From Lottia gigantea (taxonomy: Eukaryota > Mollusca > Gastropoda > Lottiidae), in the NCBI RefSeq assembly GCF_000327385.1, contig NW_008710049.1:361521-425520 (forward strand): a stretch of 64,000 nt of DNA, read 5' to 3'. Shown here piece after piece: positions 10,406 to 25,400 of the stretch. The stretch's first letter is position 1; each line of letters starts with the position of its first letter. The notes under the pieces are model-generated. The model did no database searches and was not told where the DNA came from. It saw only the letters and a program-made list of their open reading frames with translations. Made by a program: the position numbers and the translations under genes.

Positions 10406-13400
10406 TCAGACATTTGTCTCTTTGTTGTGGATTCCATTTTTAGTATGATTGTGGTTAATTATCTAAAAAAGAAAATATTTTCAAATTAACACAAAGAAAT
10501 ATTGATTATTGTTCAAATTCTACATTGGAGGAAATAATACTCGCTTAAAAGCCTCCAAACTTTATTTTTTACAAGTCAAAGATAACAGTTTTTTTTCTCA
10601 GTTGAAAATGTATTTCTGATAAACTTTCACCCAATACTTACATTTTGTTGTAATAAAGTTTCACCTTGGACCCCATTTTCATTTCTGTGTGACCTCTCTT
10701 CTCTTCTTTTCTTCCTATTATATCAAACAGTACAATAATTTATATACATATATCAAGTGTGAAACAGAAGGTGTTTATTTCATCTGTCTTTTTGCAGTAT
10801 CACCTTAATATTTGTGGTCACGTCATACTATTTCACTGACTATTTCCAAGCTATTATTTACCCTAAATTCTTACGAAAGTGAAACTTTCTGAATGACACT
10901 TTCTAAATATCTTAAGATTTTTTAGAGAAAGGCCAGACTTAAAGGGACTGCAAGACCACTTACCTGATTTTGATAACATAATAAACTATGACTATAACAA
11001 TAATTAAAATAATAACACAGACACCTGCTGCCACTCCACCTATTACCACTTTACCTCCTGTTTGCACTGAAAGTATACAGATATAACAAATTAACACTTG
11101 AAAACATATTAGTGAACATTTAGGCATCATCATCCTAGGATTGACAGACTCAAGATTAACATAGCTTCCTTCCCTGAGATAGCTCATGTGCTTACCTACT
11201 TTTCACTTGAACACAGAACCATTATAGAACTATTAAATTTCACATCAAGTTCAGAGAAATGCCTTTAAAAATAAGGTCTTATTCACTTCTGCATCCTCAG
11301 ATAGAGTCAGTCATTTCAAGAATAGGCTAAGAGTCAACCTCTTACAAAAACCAGAATATTATCATTGAAACAAATTGTGGTTATCTTTGAGGTGTTGTAT
11401 GAGATCCTCCTTAATATTATAGTATTCTTAAATCTAATAATTATTGTATGTAACTCATGACAATACAACTGCCAAAAGGAAGTCAGTTCCAACAAGCTCC
11501 AGAAAGACCTCATCAATATGTACTGTAGAAATTACTGTCACAAGCAGCAATATTAAAAAGATTAGTATTTTGGATTAGTAGCACCATGCGATTGTTGGTA
11601 ATAAGCCAAAAATAAAAGCATTAGAGATTCAATACTAACAGTAAAAAGCAAGGTGTGAATAACAATGACAACAGTGCTACAACTACTACTTACTCTAATA
11701 CATCTATTACACATTACCTAGTACTATTCTACGTCAATAGTTGACACAAAAATTCAGAAAAATTGCCTCCCATGAGGGAATTAGAAATTTCATTAGTAAT
11801 GATATAATTCAAGACCTGATGAAACCAAAAATTTGTTTACTATGCTATACTAAAATAAACAAAAACATCTAAGAGGTTCGCAAGCTTCTTGCTGAGAAAA
11901 TAATACTAAAGTTTAACATTTATTAAATCTTCATTTAATATGATATCCATCAGCCAAATATATATTTTATCATGTGTTATTTAAAAATTAAGGAAAAGCT
12001 AGAAGATGAAAATTGGCAGATTCACACATGTGGAGGCGTAGGGTCAGTATAAAGATAACACAATTTTCAACATTTTGAAGTAAATTTTTTCAAACTGAAA
12101 ACTATTCATCTATATTATTTTCATTAAATAAAACAAATTTTTTCAAAATATGGCTTAGAGCCAGAACTGGATGTATATAAACATATCTATAGCTAACTAT
12201 GTGATGAAAGATCTAAATAGATTTTAAAGGTGATTTATAGCAAAACGCCATGAAATGTTTAAAGGGACAGTTAGCCATTTTTGGTGGGTTGATTTGTGTC
12301 TTGAATATTTGCAAATAGTCTTCAAGTTCAAATCAAATAATTCCTTCAAAAATATCTCATATTATCTCTCTATATATAAGGCAGAGTCTCAAGAAAAGAT
12401 GAGTTGACATTTTAACTTTCGAACGCAGATTAATCTAGAAACTTCCCTTTCTGAGACTAAGTTATGATTGGACCAACGGATGACAAACTTGTCCCTTTAA
12501 ATAGAAAATATATAGATGTACTAATAGCAATACATAAATAAGTACTAAAAAGCAAAATTCTATGATATACTAAATTGCAAAATACAAAAATGTGCTAAAT
12601 AGCAAAATGATGTCTTAAATAGAATTATAGTATAATACAGGTATCAAAACACTACCAGATGTAAATAAATATAGATATTATCTAATCAGTCCTAACTTTT
12701 ACTACCAAAAAAAGAGTATTCTGTACTGCCCATGGTTCAGTGACTATAATTAGTTGGTATGTCTACTGTAAACAATATGTCATCAGGTCTTTACATTGCA
12801 ATAAATCTGCCCAATTAAAGTTTCAAAATAAAGTTCTGCCCTAATGTTTGACCAGTATCATATTACATACATACACATCCTTATGACCTCTCTTACAATA
12901 ACTTTTCTTATTGACTTTCATTCAATTTTCTTAGAACCATTCTATAAACTCCTTGGTTTCTTTTGTATCTTGTTTTGAAATTATTCAATGTAAATTGGCG
13001 CATGAATAGACTTCGCCTATGGACCCCACTGAGAACTTATTAATAAAAATATTACTTGGTACTGTCAAATTATGAGTAACAATCTATTTATCTGTTTATC
13101 TGAATAAATACGTTAGCCTCCAAACTTTTTATATGGTTTTGAAATGCTAAAACTTTGCAGCTTTTTAAAAATTGCAAAACTTGATCACATATAAAAGTGT
13201 GTTTCTATAGTGATCAGATTTGTTTGTTGATATTCCTGATTGATAGGATTCTGATTTCTGAAATTTTAACGACTATCTTCTTTTCAAAGACCAGAGTTTT
13301 GCTTAAGAGAACCAAAATTTCAAATTTGATCTAGTGAAGAAGGGCTCTAGACATGAAACATGAAACCTAATACCAGGGTGCCAAGAACAGGTCAAGTTAT

Positions 13401-16400
13401 TGTACCTTCTTAGTGAGATATTATCAATTGGTGACAACGTGCAATATAAATTTGTATCATATCTGTCAAAGAGTAATGAACCATCACATTCCAGTTTTGG
13501 CTGTAATGGCCGCCAAGTGGTAGTAAAAGTTAGGACTGTAATAAAAAGATAGAAGATTATATATTATGTTCAGGAAAAACAGAAGAAACAAAACATGCTT
13601 AAGAAGCAAAAATATATTTACATTCACCAAATATATCTGGAGATATTTCCTCACATCTTGACCCTCGATATAACTTTGGACATCTGAAATAAGATAAAGA
13701 TATTTAAAGCTTACAATATACCAACAAATCTTACCAGAATTTCACACCATATTTCTTCCAGAACTGAAGCTGTCTCATGGTTACTTATCAACTGTTAAGG
13801 TTGGAATAGGTACAGTATCTTGTGAGGTGCAGGGTACCAGCCCACGTTTCACTAAGTCAAGTCAGTATTTACGTAAGTTTTATACTTACGCATAACGTAA
13901 GCATTTACTTACGTCCGTTTCACTAAAGCATGCATAAGTATTTAGTAAAAAAAGTAGTGTAAGTATGAAAATTTGTGACGTAATATCAATACATTATGAC
14001 GTAAGTCACGCTTGGCGGAAATAAATTGTCTTTCACTGTCACTTTTGTCAAAATGGCATCATCCGCAAGAAAATATAACTGATTCAATTATGATATATCG
14101 GCATTTTTCGAAACTGGAAAGATAAATAGGCCTAATTAAAAATTGAACTGAACACTTCTTAAGTAAAACTTTCTTAGTTAGCATTGTCCTAATCTCTAAA
14201 AGCAATTTTGAAAGCATTAAATAAAAGACACGTGAATAATATTATGGATATGCTAAACGTGGGCCCTCAATAAAACCCTTGTGCTTAGATTGCATTTCTA
14301 TTTATAAATAACCAACGAAAGTTTAGATTTGCCACTTTCGTTTTAGTTAATCAGGTCCAGATATTGTGCAGACACAAGTGGCATCCTCTATTTTCTTTTG
14401 TATCAAAAATCTAGCACAGTACACCATCCTAGACACCAAACCTTATCAATTCCACTTAAATACCATTACCCTTCAAGAGCGATGGCATAATAGGAGTGTA
14501 TAGGGTGCTGAAATTTGGGCCAAATTATGTTGCTTTTTTGACTAACAGAAAACAATCAAAGGTTTTATACTTACAAGCAGTTAACACTCCTATTTTCATG
14601 TATTTCTAATGCATAGCACTCCCCTCCATTGAAACATTTAGCTATTTTCACCTCAGCATCAGTACAAGGATGACGATGTGTTGGTATTTCAGTTGTGATA
14701 TGTGAATCTAAGGGAGAGGCTGTGGAGTGTTGAGGTTTGTTTGGGGTTCGACCACACCCTTCTGCAAAACAAGAAATGGAATACATAATATCAAAACTAT
14801 TTAAATTCACAATGACAAAGCCATGTTGAAAGTACATACAGTATATAAATTTATTATAATCTGGATGGGAATGGATATCTAGAAATATTAATGGTATGCA
14901 AATCAATTAAGAAAACTTGAAACCCTTTATGTAGATGATAATCTTAATATTAAACTAGACTTATAATCCAATCATTACACCTACATCAGGACTCAATTCA
15001 GTATATTAAGTTATCCAATAGTATCAACAACTTTAGAAATTAATTTGCCTTATATTCAGTTTAAATTTATGGATGGGAATACCAGGCAGCTCATGATTTG
15101 AACTGGTTGTACACACTTGATGTATCAATACCAGGAAAGGAAAGGGATTGAAGTGATTGTTATCTAAATTGCTAAGGCAACTAGAGAAATTAGTGGTAAC
15201 TGCATTTTTCATGAATCAAGCCTTCTGGTAAAGTAAATCCAGCATTTGATCAGAATCTCACACAAACTGTCAGTTTCTATCTGAAGTTGACAATCCAGCT
15301 GCTCACAAGATTCTGCAAATCACAAAGTTGACTTAAGCCCCCAATAATACACTCCTACTTTATATCTAATTGAATATAAATAAATATAGCCTACCCATTG
15401 TACAATGTTTTTTATAGTGAATTATAATTTCACTAGTATTCACAAATATTTGCATGATACTAAAAAATCCCTTCAATAACATGTTGGCTGGTTATATCGT
15501 TGATCAACTAACGTAAAACAAAGATATAAATTTCAAAATGTTACATATACCACAGAATAACTTAAATATGTATCTCTTTAGTTCACAAAACACACTTTGA
15601 TTCAAATTCAGGTATGCCAATATCACATATTCAATCTGCTGTTATAACTCTTTATTAAAAGCATATAGCAGTATCACACTGGTCAATATTTCTATATTAC
15701 TGGCACATTTGGGTTTTTTTACCAACTTAGTCTAATTCAATTCTGTCTTTATCTCAAGAAAATCTCTCTCAGGTAATATAATATTGCTTTAATCTTGATA
15801 GTAATCCAAATCTAGCAATATCCTACAACTCAGTTTTTATATTCAATGATGCAACTTGTTATACTATTGTGTGTTACTGTAAAAAGCATTCCTAGAAAAG
15901 TTTTTACACCTCAGTATATATACTACATACTCCCACTGTCCACACTTAGTCATATCTCTAGAATCTACTTTTTTATTCTCCATTCATTGAAAAATCAATT
16001 CAACCACATAAAAAATATTACCAATCAATTACTATAACTGCCTGATGACTAAATTTATCAGGTAATTCAAATAATCCAGTTTCATGTCCATTACAGCCTT
16101 ACTATATATGATAGAATATTGGATCCAAATTCAAAATAGTTTATGAAAGCATTCCATCTAAAACGAGCAACTTTTTCTCCACAACACAAATTTCCACTAT
16201 CTTTAAATCATTAAAACATTCAAGTAGATAATGCATCCAAATCGCTTTTGAGAATTAACAGGTAAAGCAATTCAAAACTAAGATCACTACTTAAAAACTA
16301 AACTCAGTTTTTTGATTATATACACTAGTCAAATATATATATCTTCACCAGTCTTAAAATCTACCGGTCCAATATCACAATATTGCAGGCAAATAACTGC

Positions 16401-19400
16401 CCTAGTCAAATCAATGATACAATCTTACTGTAGTATGTAGGCTACCTGAGAAAATGAGTCCAGAATGAATCAGTATGAATAATAGACTGGTAACAGACAA
16501 CCAACTGATGTTAGCAGAAACAAGGTGTCCCGACAAACTTTCTTTATGATTCATGAAAAATACACCATTCACATTAATGCTGCATCATTGACTACTATTG
16601 TATCATTGTGGTGCTGGTAAATGGAATGATAAAGCTAATTCTCTGTAAGATGGTAACATTTGCTTTGAACTCTTTTCAAAAGTATGAAGATTGGACTTTT
16701 GGTCTTTATTCTTTTAAATCTAGGCACTGTGTTAAATAATCAAATCCTTAAAATGTATCATAAACCAACATTTACTCTCTACATACTTGAAGTACCTTGA
16801 AGACATGAAGACATTTTTCACTTCAAGAATGACTTTTACTCAAAATGTATAATAACTATACACCAATACCATTATGGTACAACACAACAGTTTATAGTTA
16901 TGATCTTTTCACTACTGAGTTTCACCTTGAAACATACCAATTTCACTGTCAATCAGTTTGGTAGTACAATTGATTGTAGTAAAGAATTAGAAGAATGTGC
17001 TGGTACTATAAAAATAGTATTCTATATTTACTATAATGACAATATCATTCAGTGTCTACAGGAACTAAACAGTGGGTCATGGTGTAACTATTATCTGTAC
17101 TGTATATTAAGTGTTAAGATGTCAAATGATGGTAGTCATATTTACAGCCTACAATATGGATATATTTGTCAGTCAAGATTTTAGTGTGTATTTGATTTAA
17201 ATTCCCGTGCTATTTACAACTGAAATAATTACTGCTCTACAATTCTTTACCATTCCATTATCCAGAAGACCAAAAAATTCAAATATAGCCCATAGTCTCT
17301 AAGTGAATTAAATGCCAGTGATGAAATATAAAAGATGGCTATAGATTTTGAGGATATTTTTAGTATTTGAGTCAATTGTTCCATTGATTTTCATATTTCA
17401 TAACAATCTGTAATGTTGACTTTATTCTCAGATACATGCTGAATATTAGCTTTCTTTTAAATGGCTTAAAGAGACAGGTTCACTATCCATTTGACCAATA
17501 CCTTACACATCAAATTCATGTGTACAGAATTATCTGTGCTGAAAGTTGAATTCATGTATTCATCAGACTACACAAAATAGATATGACATATACAGAAATA
17601 GAAAGTTAATTTTCTAGTTTGAGATATTTTTGAAGGAATTATGCAATTAGCTGTCAGTTCCAGTATTTTTGAAGACTCTTTACATATATTCAAGACACAA
17701 ATCAAACCCCGAAAATAGCAAATCTGTCCCTTTAAAGGAGAATACCTAAATTATTACCTATTACCATTATTGTCATAGTAAATAGTAAATTTTGACAGTG
17801 AAATTAGGAGAACATCTTTGTTTCGCTTTCATTTAAGTCTGAGTGTCAATTCAAAGGTCTGAATAATTGTCAATCACAATTGAGAAAATTGACATTCCAT
17901 GTTCCCTAAAGGACACTTACCACAAACCATGATTCTAAACAGGATCACAAAATATTGCATTCATTGCCCACAACAATCAGATTTGCATTGATAATTTAAG
18001 ATATTGAAGACAAAGTTACACTGATTGCATGACTAATCTCTAGACAGTCAACTTTACCATATGTTACCTTCATAATCAGCAAATTCTCTACTTAACAATT
18101 TAATTGATTATACATTTTGATTAATTTAGTCCTTTACTGAATTATTTATGATATTTTACTCATGTATCATTATTAAAGTCTGAATCATTGAATTGTAAAA
18201 ACCTTAATTTCTGCTAGTTTCAAATAACATTTGTCTTCCAAAACCATAACTCAAGAGGTTCTGCATTTAATATAAATACTTATGACAGATTATTAGTTTA
18301 AATTTATTGATAAAAATATCTTGATATGTAGGTATGTGGATGTATTTGAATTGGATCCACTATCTTTATTTTGATGATACTTCAGCGACATTTAGGCGTA
18401 GAGATCACATTAAATAACGGACCACAATTTTCAATTTTATGGTATACTACTCCTTAGTTTTATTACACGCTACGTTTCTTTAGTTTGGATTACAAATGGA
18501 AATATTAATTCTACTTTGGTCAAAATGACAATGATATGACAATCAAGATATTTTGAAGAAACATTTGTTGTGAAGCTTCTTTAAGTATGATATAGCAGCA
18601 TGAGATTAAATGTTATTAAATCACAGAGCACCTGTTTTCACATATAACCAAGAAATAAACACATCTTTTAATATTTTTTTAAGATTTTATATAATATTAT
18701 GATTGCATGAAATTCTACAACTATATTTGTACAGATCTCAGGTAGACAAACATATAAACACAAAAAACCTGTTTCAATTTGGGCTTCACTTCAACATAAA
18801 AGTTTAAATAAAAAGAACATCAAAGTTCATTACATTCACATTAAAGCCTTTTTTCTTTTGGTAGTTGAAAAATTGAGATTCAAATGAATTCACCATTTCA
18901 GACTGATTTTAACACAATAGAAGAGAAACCAGAACTCATTCCACAACAAATTGTAAACTATTTCAGAAATGTGGTAGGAACGCCAGAAATGTCTTATCAA
19001 ATCAGTAGAACTGTATAATAAAATCTAAATCCAGTGCCATAAATTTAATTTTGGAAACAACAACTAAAATAGAATGAAGATAAAAACAAGTGGTTGTCCT
19101 GAAGTATGCATGTTCAGATAGCTTCTTGTCTTTCCTTTAGTTACTTTCTCAGATGAGAAACAATCTGATTGAAATGCAAATCAGGATGTTTCATGTCAGG
19201 TTTTTTCTCTGGTTGACTCCACTTGCCAACCTGTAAATCAGTTCAGTAACCTTTGATGTAAGAGAAAGATTAAAGTGTTCCAGACAATGGTGTAGTAAGA
19301 CAGTAGGAGGATGATGTATTATGAAATCTAAGAATTCTAGAACTGTAAGTTATGTAAGGAATGGTGGTATTTGACTGGTAAATAGATTTCAAGCTATGAT

Positions 19401-22400
19401 GAAATAACAACTTGTTACATATAAATAAACATCTAAAAACAGGTATTTCATGTCAAAAAATACATCATATATCTCTGATAATTACAATAACTATTTTAAT
19501 TTGATTTCAAACATTACACACACCTTGCATGCCTCATTGAAGATCCATTTTGAAATTCTGATGCCAAACAAATACCATGTAGACACTTTGTAACTCATGT
19601 ATACTTTGGTAATTTTCTTTTTCAAGGTGAAAGATTGTACAAGGTCTGTAAATTTATGACTGTCATCATGAACTGTGTTTCCACTGAGAGAAAAAGCCGG
19701 CTTTAAGCTAGCTTTTGTTTGTTTCCATTGGGCAAATTGCCAAACCTTTCCGGTTCGGGAACCCAGAACCTCTATTTTTGCCTTCAGCAACTTATCGGGG
19801 GCCAACTGATATCTTTCTTAAAGCAGGCTTTTACTTAACCAGTGGAAATGCAGAAAGACTTTATCTCGTTCGGCAATAGGGGGCATACAGCTCTTTCCGG
19901 TCTATTGCATTTCTGACTGGTTTAAACAGTAGTCTTGTACATCATGTGTTGTAAATAATGTGAGACTTTGAGATCAAGGCTAAAGTCGTTCGGGAACCAG
20001 TTAAACTCACTGTTAACACAACGCTTTGAGCTAACTTTACTTACAATTCTTAGTGGAAGCACAGTAAATGTAAATGATGGATTTTATAAAAATGAAGCAG
20101 AAGTTCTGAATAGATAAAAGACTCTATTAAAATGACACATAAAAAAACATAACTAGAAAAAGAAAAGGGAAACAGCCAGATATTGATACAAGAACTCAAG
20201 GATCCTTTCTATCCATTATTCATACCCATTTAGAGATGGTTGACTTAAATTATGCAAATAAGGATATGACTAGCTTTTTACATCCCTTCCTTTGACAGAA
20301 TCAAGCAATTGCAACTTTCAACATTCAAAAGGATGAAATGACAATTCTAGAAAGCTTATGACTGTAAGTAGAGTCAGATTGCTGATACAATCAGAATAAA
20401 GTAAGCTAGTCATCAGATATAGAGAATGAAGGTCATTCCATTAGTACAATAGATTGCATGTTAAATAGACATAAACCTAGTGGTAAGTAATAAAACATAT
20501 CTCCCACACCTTAACACCCTATACATCACTGAACATTCATCAATATATCATCATTATTATTAATATATACATGATACTAAATGAAAGTGTAGAATGATAT
20601 AAATTTGAACATGGTATAGTTGCAACAATATGACATGAGGTGTTAGTTTAAATTATCTAATCACATGTCCTCTTTCATAAGGTGAAGTATCTTCATATAG
20701 ACAAATGATCGATCAATTTTAATGGTCTTAATAACAAAAACCTGCAGATATTTATTCCTCACGATCTTTTGAAGAGCTAAGAATGTCTGGCTGTACTCAA
20801 GTAAAGTTAATTAACCATTAGTGCTCCCCAAAAGGAAGATAAATGAGAACCTGTTTTTGGAATGTGAATCCCATTTCTTGTGCATTTAATTCAAAATTTC
20901 TTCTGAAGTAGGCCTAATTTTGGTATATATTGGTTTTGTGTACAAAAAATTAACTACCTCAACTGAGTGAACTGCACAGTAAGATATCGACCACCAAATA
21001 ACTTTAATTTAAAATTTGACTGTGGCAATTAATTCTTAGCCAGCTAACAATATGATTAAATAAGATCTGAGATAAAAAATGTTGATATTGAATGGTCTGG
21101 TATTTTATAATCAGTATTTCTTAGTATGAACCAGGTATATAATCAAATATTCAACATATTTTATTCTTTACTTTCCTGATTTATCAGTGCTTTTGATTTA
21201 ATCTGCTGATGTATTGTCAATAACTTCAGTTGAAGTACAATGCCCTCTAAATTTAAGAACATGTATTTCAAGATTTAATTAGTTTAAAGTATTTCATAAG
21301 CAATTTTTTCAAGCAAATTGATTACACTTAAAAATACCTAGCGTTCAAGTCTTGGGACTACCTTATAGACGAAAGCTTCGACAGGCCAACATTGAACAGT
21401 CGCTAAAATCAGTTGATGCACAGACAGTTTCAACTGTCTTGATGTACTTAATCAGCAGTTGCTGTCTGTTGCCTATTTTGCGATCGTATTACTTGCCCCT
21501 CTGCAACTTCTTTAGACAACATAAACATACAATTTATTGGAAAGCTATAAAAGTAACTTATGGTCCCCAAAAAATCATTAATTGATTTTGGTTGTAGTTG
21601 TGTTTTTATGGTCAGTATATCTTTTATGTTTATTATTGATAATTAAGCCAATAGTTATTTTTGGTATTTGAAATCATTTCTTGTTGTTCTTCCTAATCAA
21701 TAAGACTTATTTTTACAACAACATTAAAGGGACATTCCACTTTTTTGGTAGGTCAACAAACTTTTTTGCTCAAATTTGTGAAAACTATAACTATGTGATA
21801 ATTGTTAATCATGTTTGTATTTCTCAATATCCTCTTAACAGGAGTCGTATAAGAGAATAAACTATCTATCTATGTCTCTGCGTATTCTAAAGGTTTCAAA
21901 TAATATCAACAATTAGTACTCTCAGTTTTTAATTAACCCTTTTAAAACAAATTTAGTTTGATAAAGTATATACATAGATATTAATAGCATACTTTAGAAA
22001 TATTTTCAGGTATAATTTACGAAATATTTGATAATGAAAATTTTTTACAAAAAGATAGCTTGGCAGGCAAGGTAGCATACGCCCACTACCAGCTGGCGTA
22101 AATGATAAAATTTTTAGTGGCTTGATTATGAATTTTCAAATAATCTTTAAAATATTTATAAGTCAAGACAAAACTTCATAAACAGTTTACCAAATTATCA
22201 TCAAATTCAATAATGAACATGGTCTCATCGCCATTCACACAAGGGCAATAACTTTGAAATCGAAATAATACAAATTTCGAACTAGGCCGAGATATCATCA
22301 ATATATACATACATACCAAGTTCCATCAAGATCAGGTAAAAACTGTAGTCTCTATCGTGCCTACATGCCAAATTTGACACATTTTGAATAAGTCAAGGGC

Positions 22401-25400
22401 AATAACTCCAAAACCGTTAATCTGATTATAACCAATTTCGAACTTAACCGAGATTTAATGAATATATGCATGCATACCAAGTTTCATTAAGAAATGTTTA
22501 ATGTTTTTTATTTGAAAGCTATAAAAGCAGGTTATTACTGTGGAAAAATAACATATGCTACTGTAAATTCTACAAAGCTTGTGATTTTTATTTCATCAAC
22601 ATTGCTTTGCATCCTTCTTTCTATAATCTTAAACATAGCAAGAAACTAGAAAGAGAAATCCATTTTACACTTAACCCAGAATCAAACCCTACCCCACTAA
22701 AAATCGCACCTTTATATGCCATACCAATAGAGTTAATTCAATAAAATTAAATTAGCAATCAATATAATTTTAATCTCATTGCATGTAGGTGTCAGTGTGT
22801 AATATCAACCTGTTCAGAAATCTATTTTAGAGTTTTATAATCAATATAATCACTCTTATCAATTGTATAATACTGTTTACTGAGCTATTATAATCTCAAT
22901 TAATCCACCACCCTCACAATATCATTGTATGTCATCTGATACAATTCTATTTGTATAAGGCTTTTATTAGATTGGAGTTATATGCAATTTTCAGCACATA
23001 TTTTGGCGAATGGATACTGACTATGCCTTACAGTGTACAATAAGTGCTACTATGAAAATTTCAAATATAGTAGAAAATCATAAGGGTCATTTTGTGCTAT
23101 ATCAGAGTTAATTATTTTAATAGTTTTTATTCCCCAACATTGAATCTGAGTTTAAACCATATTATATTATTACAACATTGATAGTAAACCAGGAATTATA
23201 GAGTAGATATTCTCCCCCTCAATCAATCAACAAACCATTCATTCATTATGACTGTACAACACTTCTACTTTACCAGTATCCTACTGTACTGAATGGCACC
23301 AGAACTCTATCACAATTATCTGATATCAGAAAGACTGAAAATAGTGTCAGGCATTTACTTAATGCCCTTAAAACCCTTTGATGAGTATTTTTACACATGC
23401 AATTTTTTTAATCATTTTGCATAAAGAAATACCTTGATCATCACATATCTCTTACCGGGAGTTGCATTGGACACATTATTGTTTGTGCAGAAGTCAGTGT
23501 TTAGATTTATTACAACACAGCAGGGTTATTTTAACCTAATTAATATAATATTTATTATATCTTAATTTGTTACCATTATTAAGTGTGTTAAGGAACATCA
23601 ATTGTTGCAGAATAAAGCATTTCAACCTTCCTATTTTGAATCTTCAAATTCAAAGAATAAAATATCATTGATTCAGTTTTTTGTCAAGTAGAAAAATTAT
23701 CAACCAGCTTTGATCAAACATCTTTTATCAAATAACTTTTTGAATTATATTTTGTATTTCTTTGATATTAACTATATCTATTATATCAACATTTGCCTTA
23801 AAGTTATCTGAGCTGGGGGTATGTTCGTTGAACAATCATTTCATTTTGGGTCCCATAACTTAAAGATATTTTGTTCCAGAAGATATACTCTTTTTGTCCT
23901 GTAAATGCTGCAAAAGCATTGAGTTTGTGGTAAAGACACAAATTAGGAAATGTACCAATATCATAATTTTAAGTAGCTCTAGAATTTGGCAAAAAAAAAC
24001 AAGATAAACTGTTTGAAGCTCTTTTTAGAAACTGTAAAATTTAATGCCTCACAAGTTTCAATGTGAAAAAGATGATTGAAGATGGAACATCTACTCGGTA
24101 CATACCCTTTAGATTAAAACTGTTATATCATGGTACATAGTCGACAGCCCACTTCTTTCAAAGTGTAAAATTTGTCATTTTATTTGAGAATTAGTCAGGT
24201 AGGATCAAACACACCCTATTATTATTATATATCTGTTATATGTGTTGCTAGTATATCTAATATTCTGATTGAAGTTCCAACTCTCCCGAGACTCCCAGGA
24301 ATATTCTAGAAACATATATCATAGAGAACTTTCTACATTATGATACATATTGTATTTTTTACAATGAATGACTCAGAATTACCTTATTTCTAAGGTAGGA
24401 GGCTTGAAATAGTCACGTATGCCCATTTAGCAGAAGCTTTGGAATAAAAATGCACTTTATACAATGGAACATTTAGCAATATAGTTCTACTAATAAGTAT
24501 TAACAAATCACACTGTAATAACACTGTCTTTCAAAAATATGTTGTAGCCAGTGTAGGTTGATTTTGACTGTTTTAATGATTTTAACTGATAGTTATTAAT
24601 TAAGCGTTCTAACATAGATAGAATTATCATTGTTCAGAAACTCTCTGCCTTGTAATTTTTAATGCTAAATTATTCTCTGAAAGGCAATGGACAAAGTTAT
24701 CTAAATTTGCTTGACAGAATTTTTGATAGATTTCAAGATCTCCCACAATAAACCAAAAACATGTGAGGCTTTAGAATTTCTTCACTTTTAGGTCCTTTTC
24801 CAATAATACTAATGATGTCATAATATTGGTTATATCTGCAGTGTCTAAAGGTCTTATTTAGAATTTGAATCAGTAGCTTTTTTTTAAATTGGCCAAACCC
24901 CTTGGCATCGTTCTTTCTACGTGTATCCATACCCATTTAATTAATAGAGCTACAACAGACTGTGTCAAACTAGATGTTGGTTTCAAGTCTACAGATAGTT
25001 GAAACATTTTATAATCAAATAAAGTAAAAATTAAACTTTAAACAACTACATCCCTTCAATTTCATATCAATGTTTTACTTTATAAAAAGAGTGGTCTGTG
25101 AATTTGACATAGCATATGAAAAGCATATATTCTGTAAATATTAGTTTTGTGAAATTTGACACTATGTTACAATGATCTCTATTATTACCACAGTAACTCT
25201 ATTATTTCCCTTAATATATTCCATATTTATAGATTTCATACCATATTACCATAAACATGGCAAAAAGTTGGAGCCTAAAAGCTTGTATTAGTTTTACATA
25301 AATGAAATCAGATAATATTCCTACGTCTTACACCTTGAATATATTTTTTAAATATGATATCATATAGATCTATAATCTATAATGTACTATTATCAAATTC

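Noticed and set aside
16900-17184. 94-codon Cys-containing plus-strand frame inside the EGF-gene intron
   Set aside because: No convincing signal peptide or Cys framework, antisense to the host gene, AT-rich as the background. Frames of this size are expected by chance.
19491-19805. 104-codon minus-strand frame
   Set aside because: Runs across the left end of a TIR element; no homology recognised.
21352-21585. GC-richer patch with a 77-codon frame
   Set aside because: No ATG at the start, no recognised domain. May be decayed mobile DNA, but no ends could be defined.
21721-21900. Possible further copy of the TTTAAAGGGACA MITE
   Set aside because: Only the tip TTAAAGGGACA matches; the body differs from the other copies.
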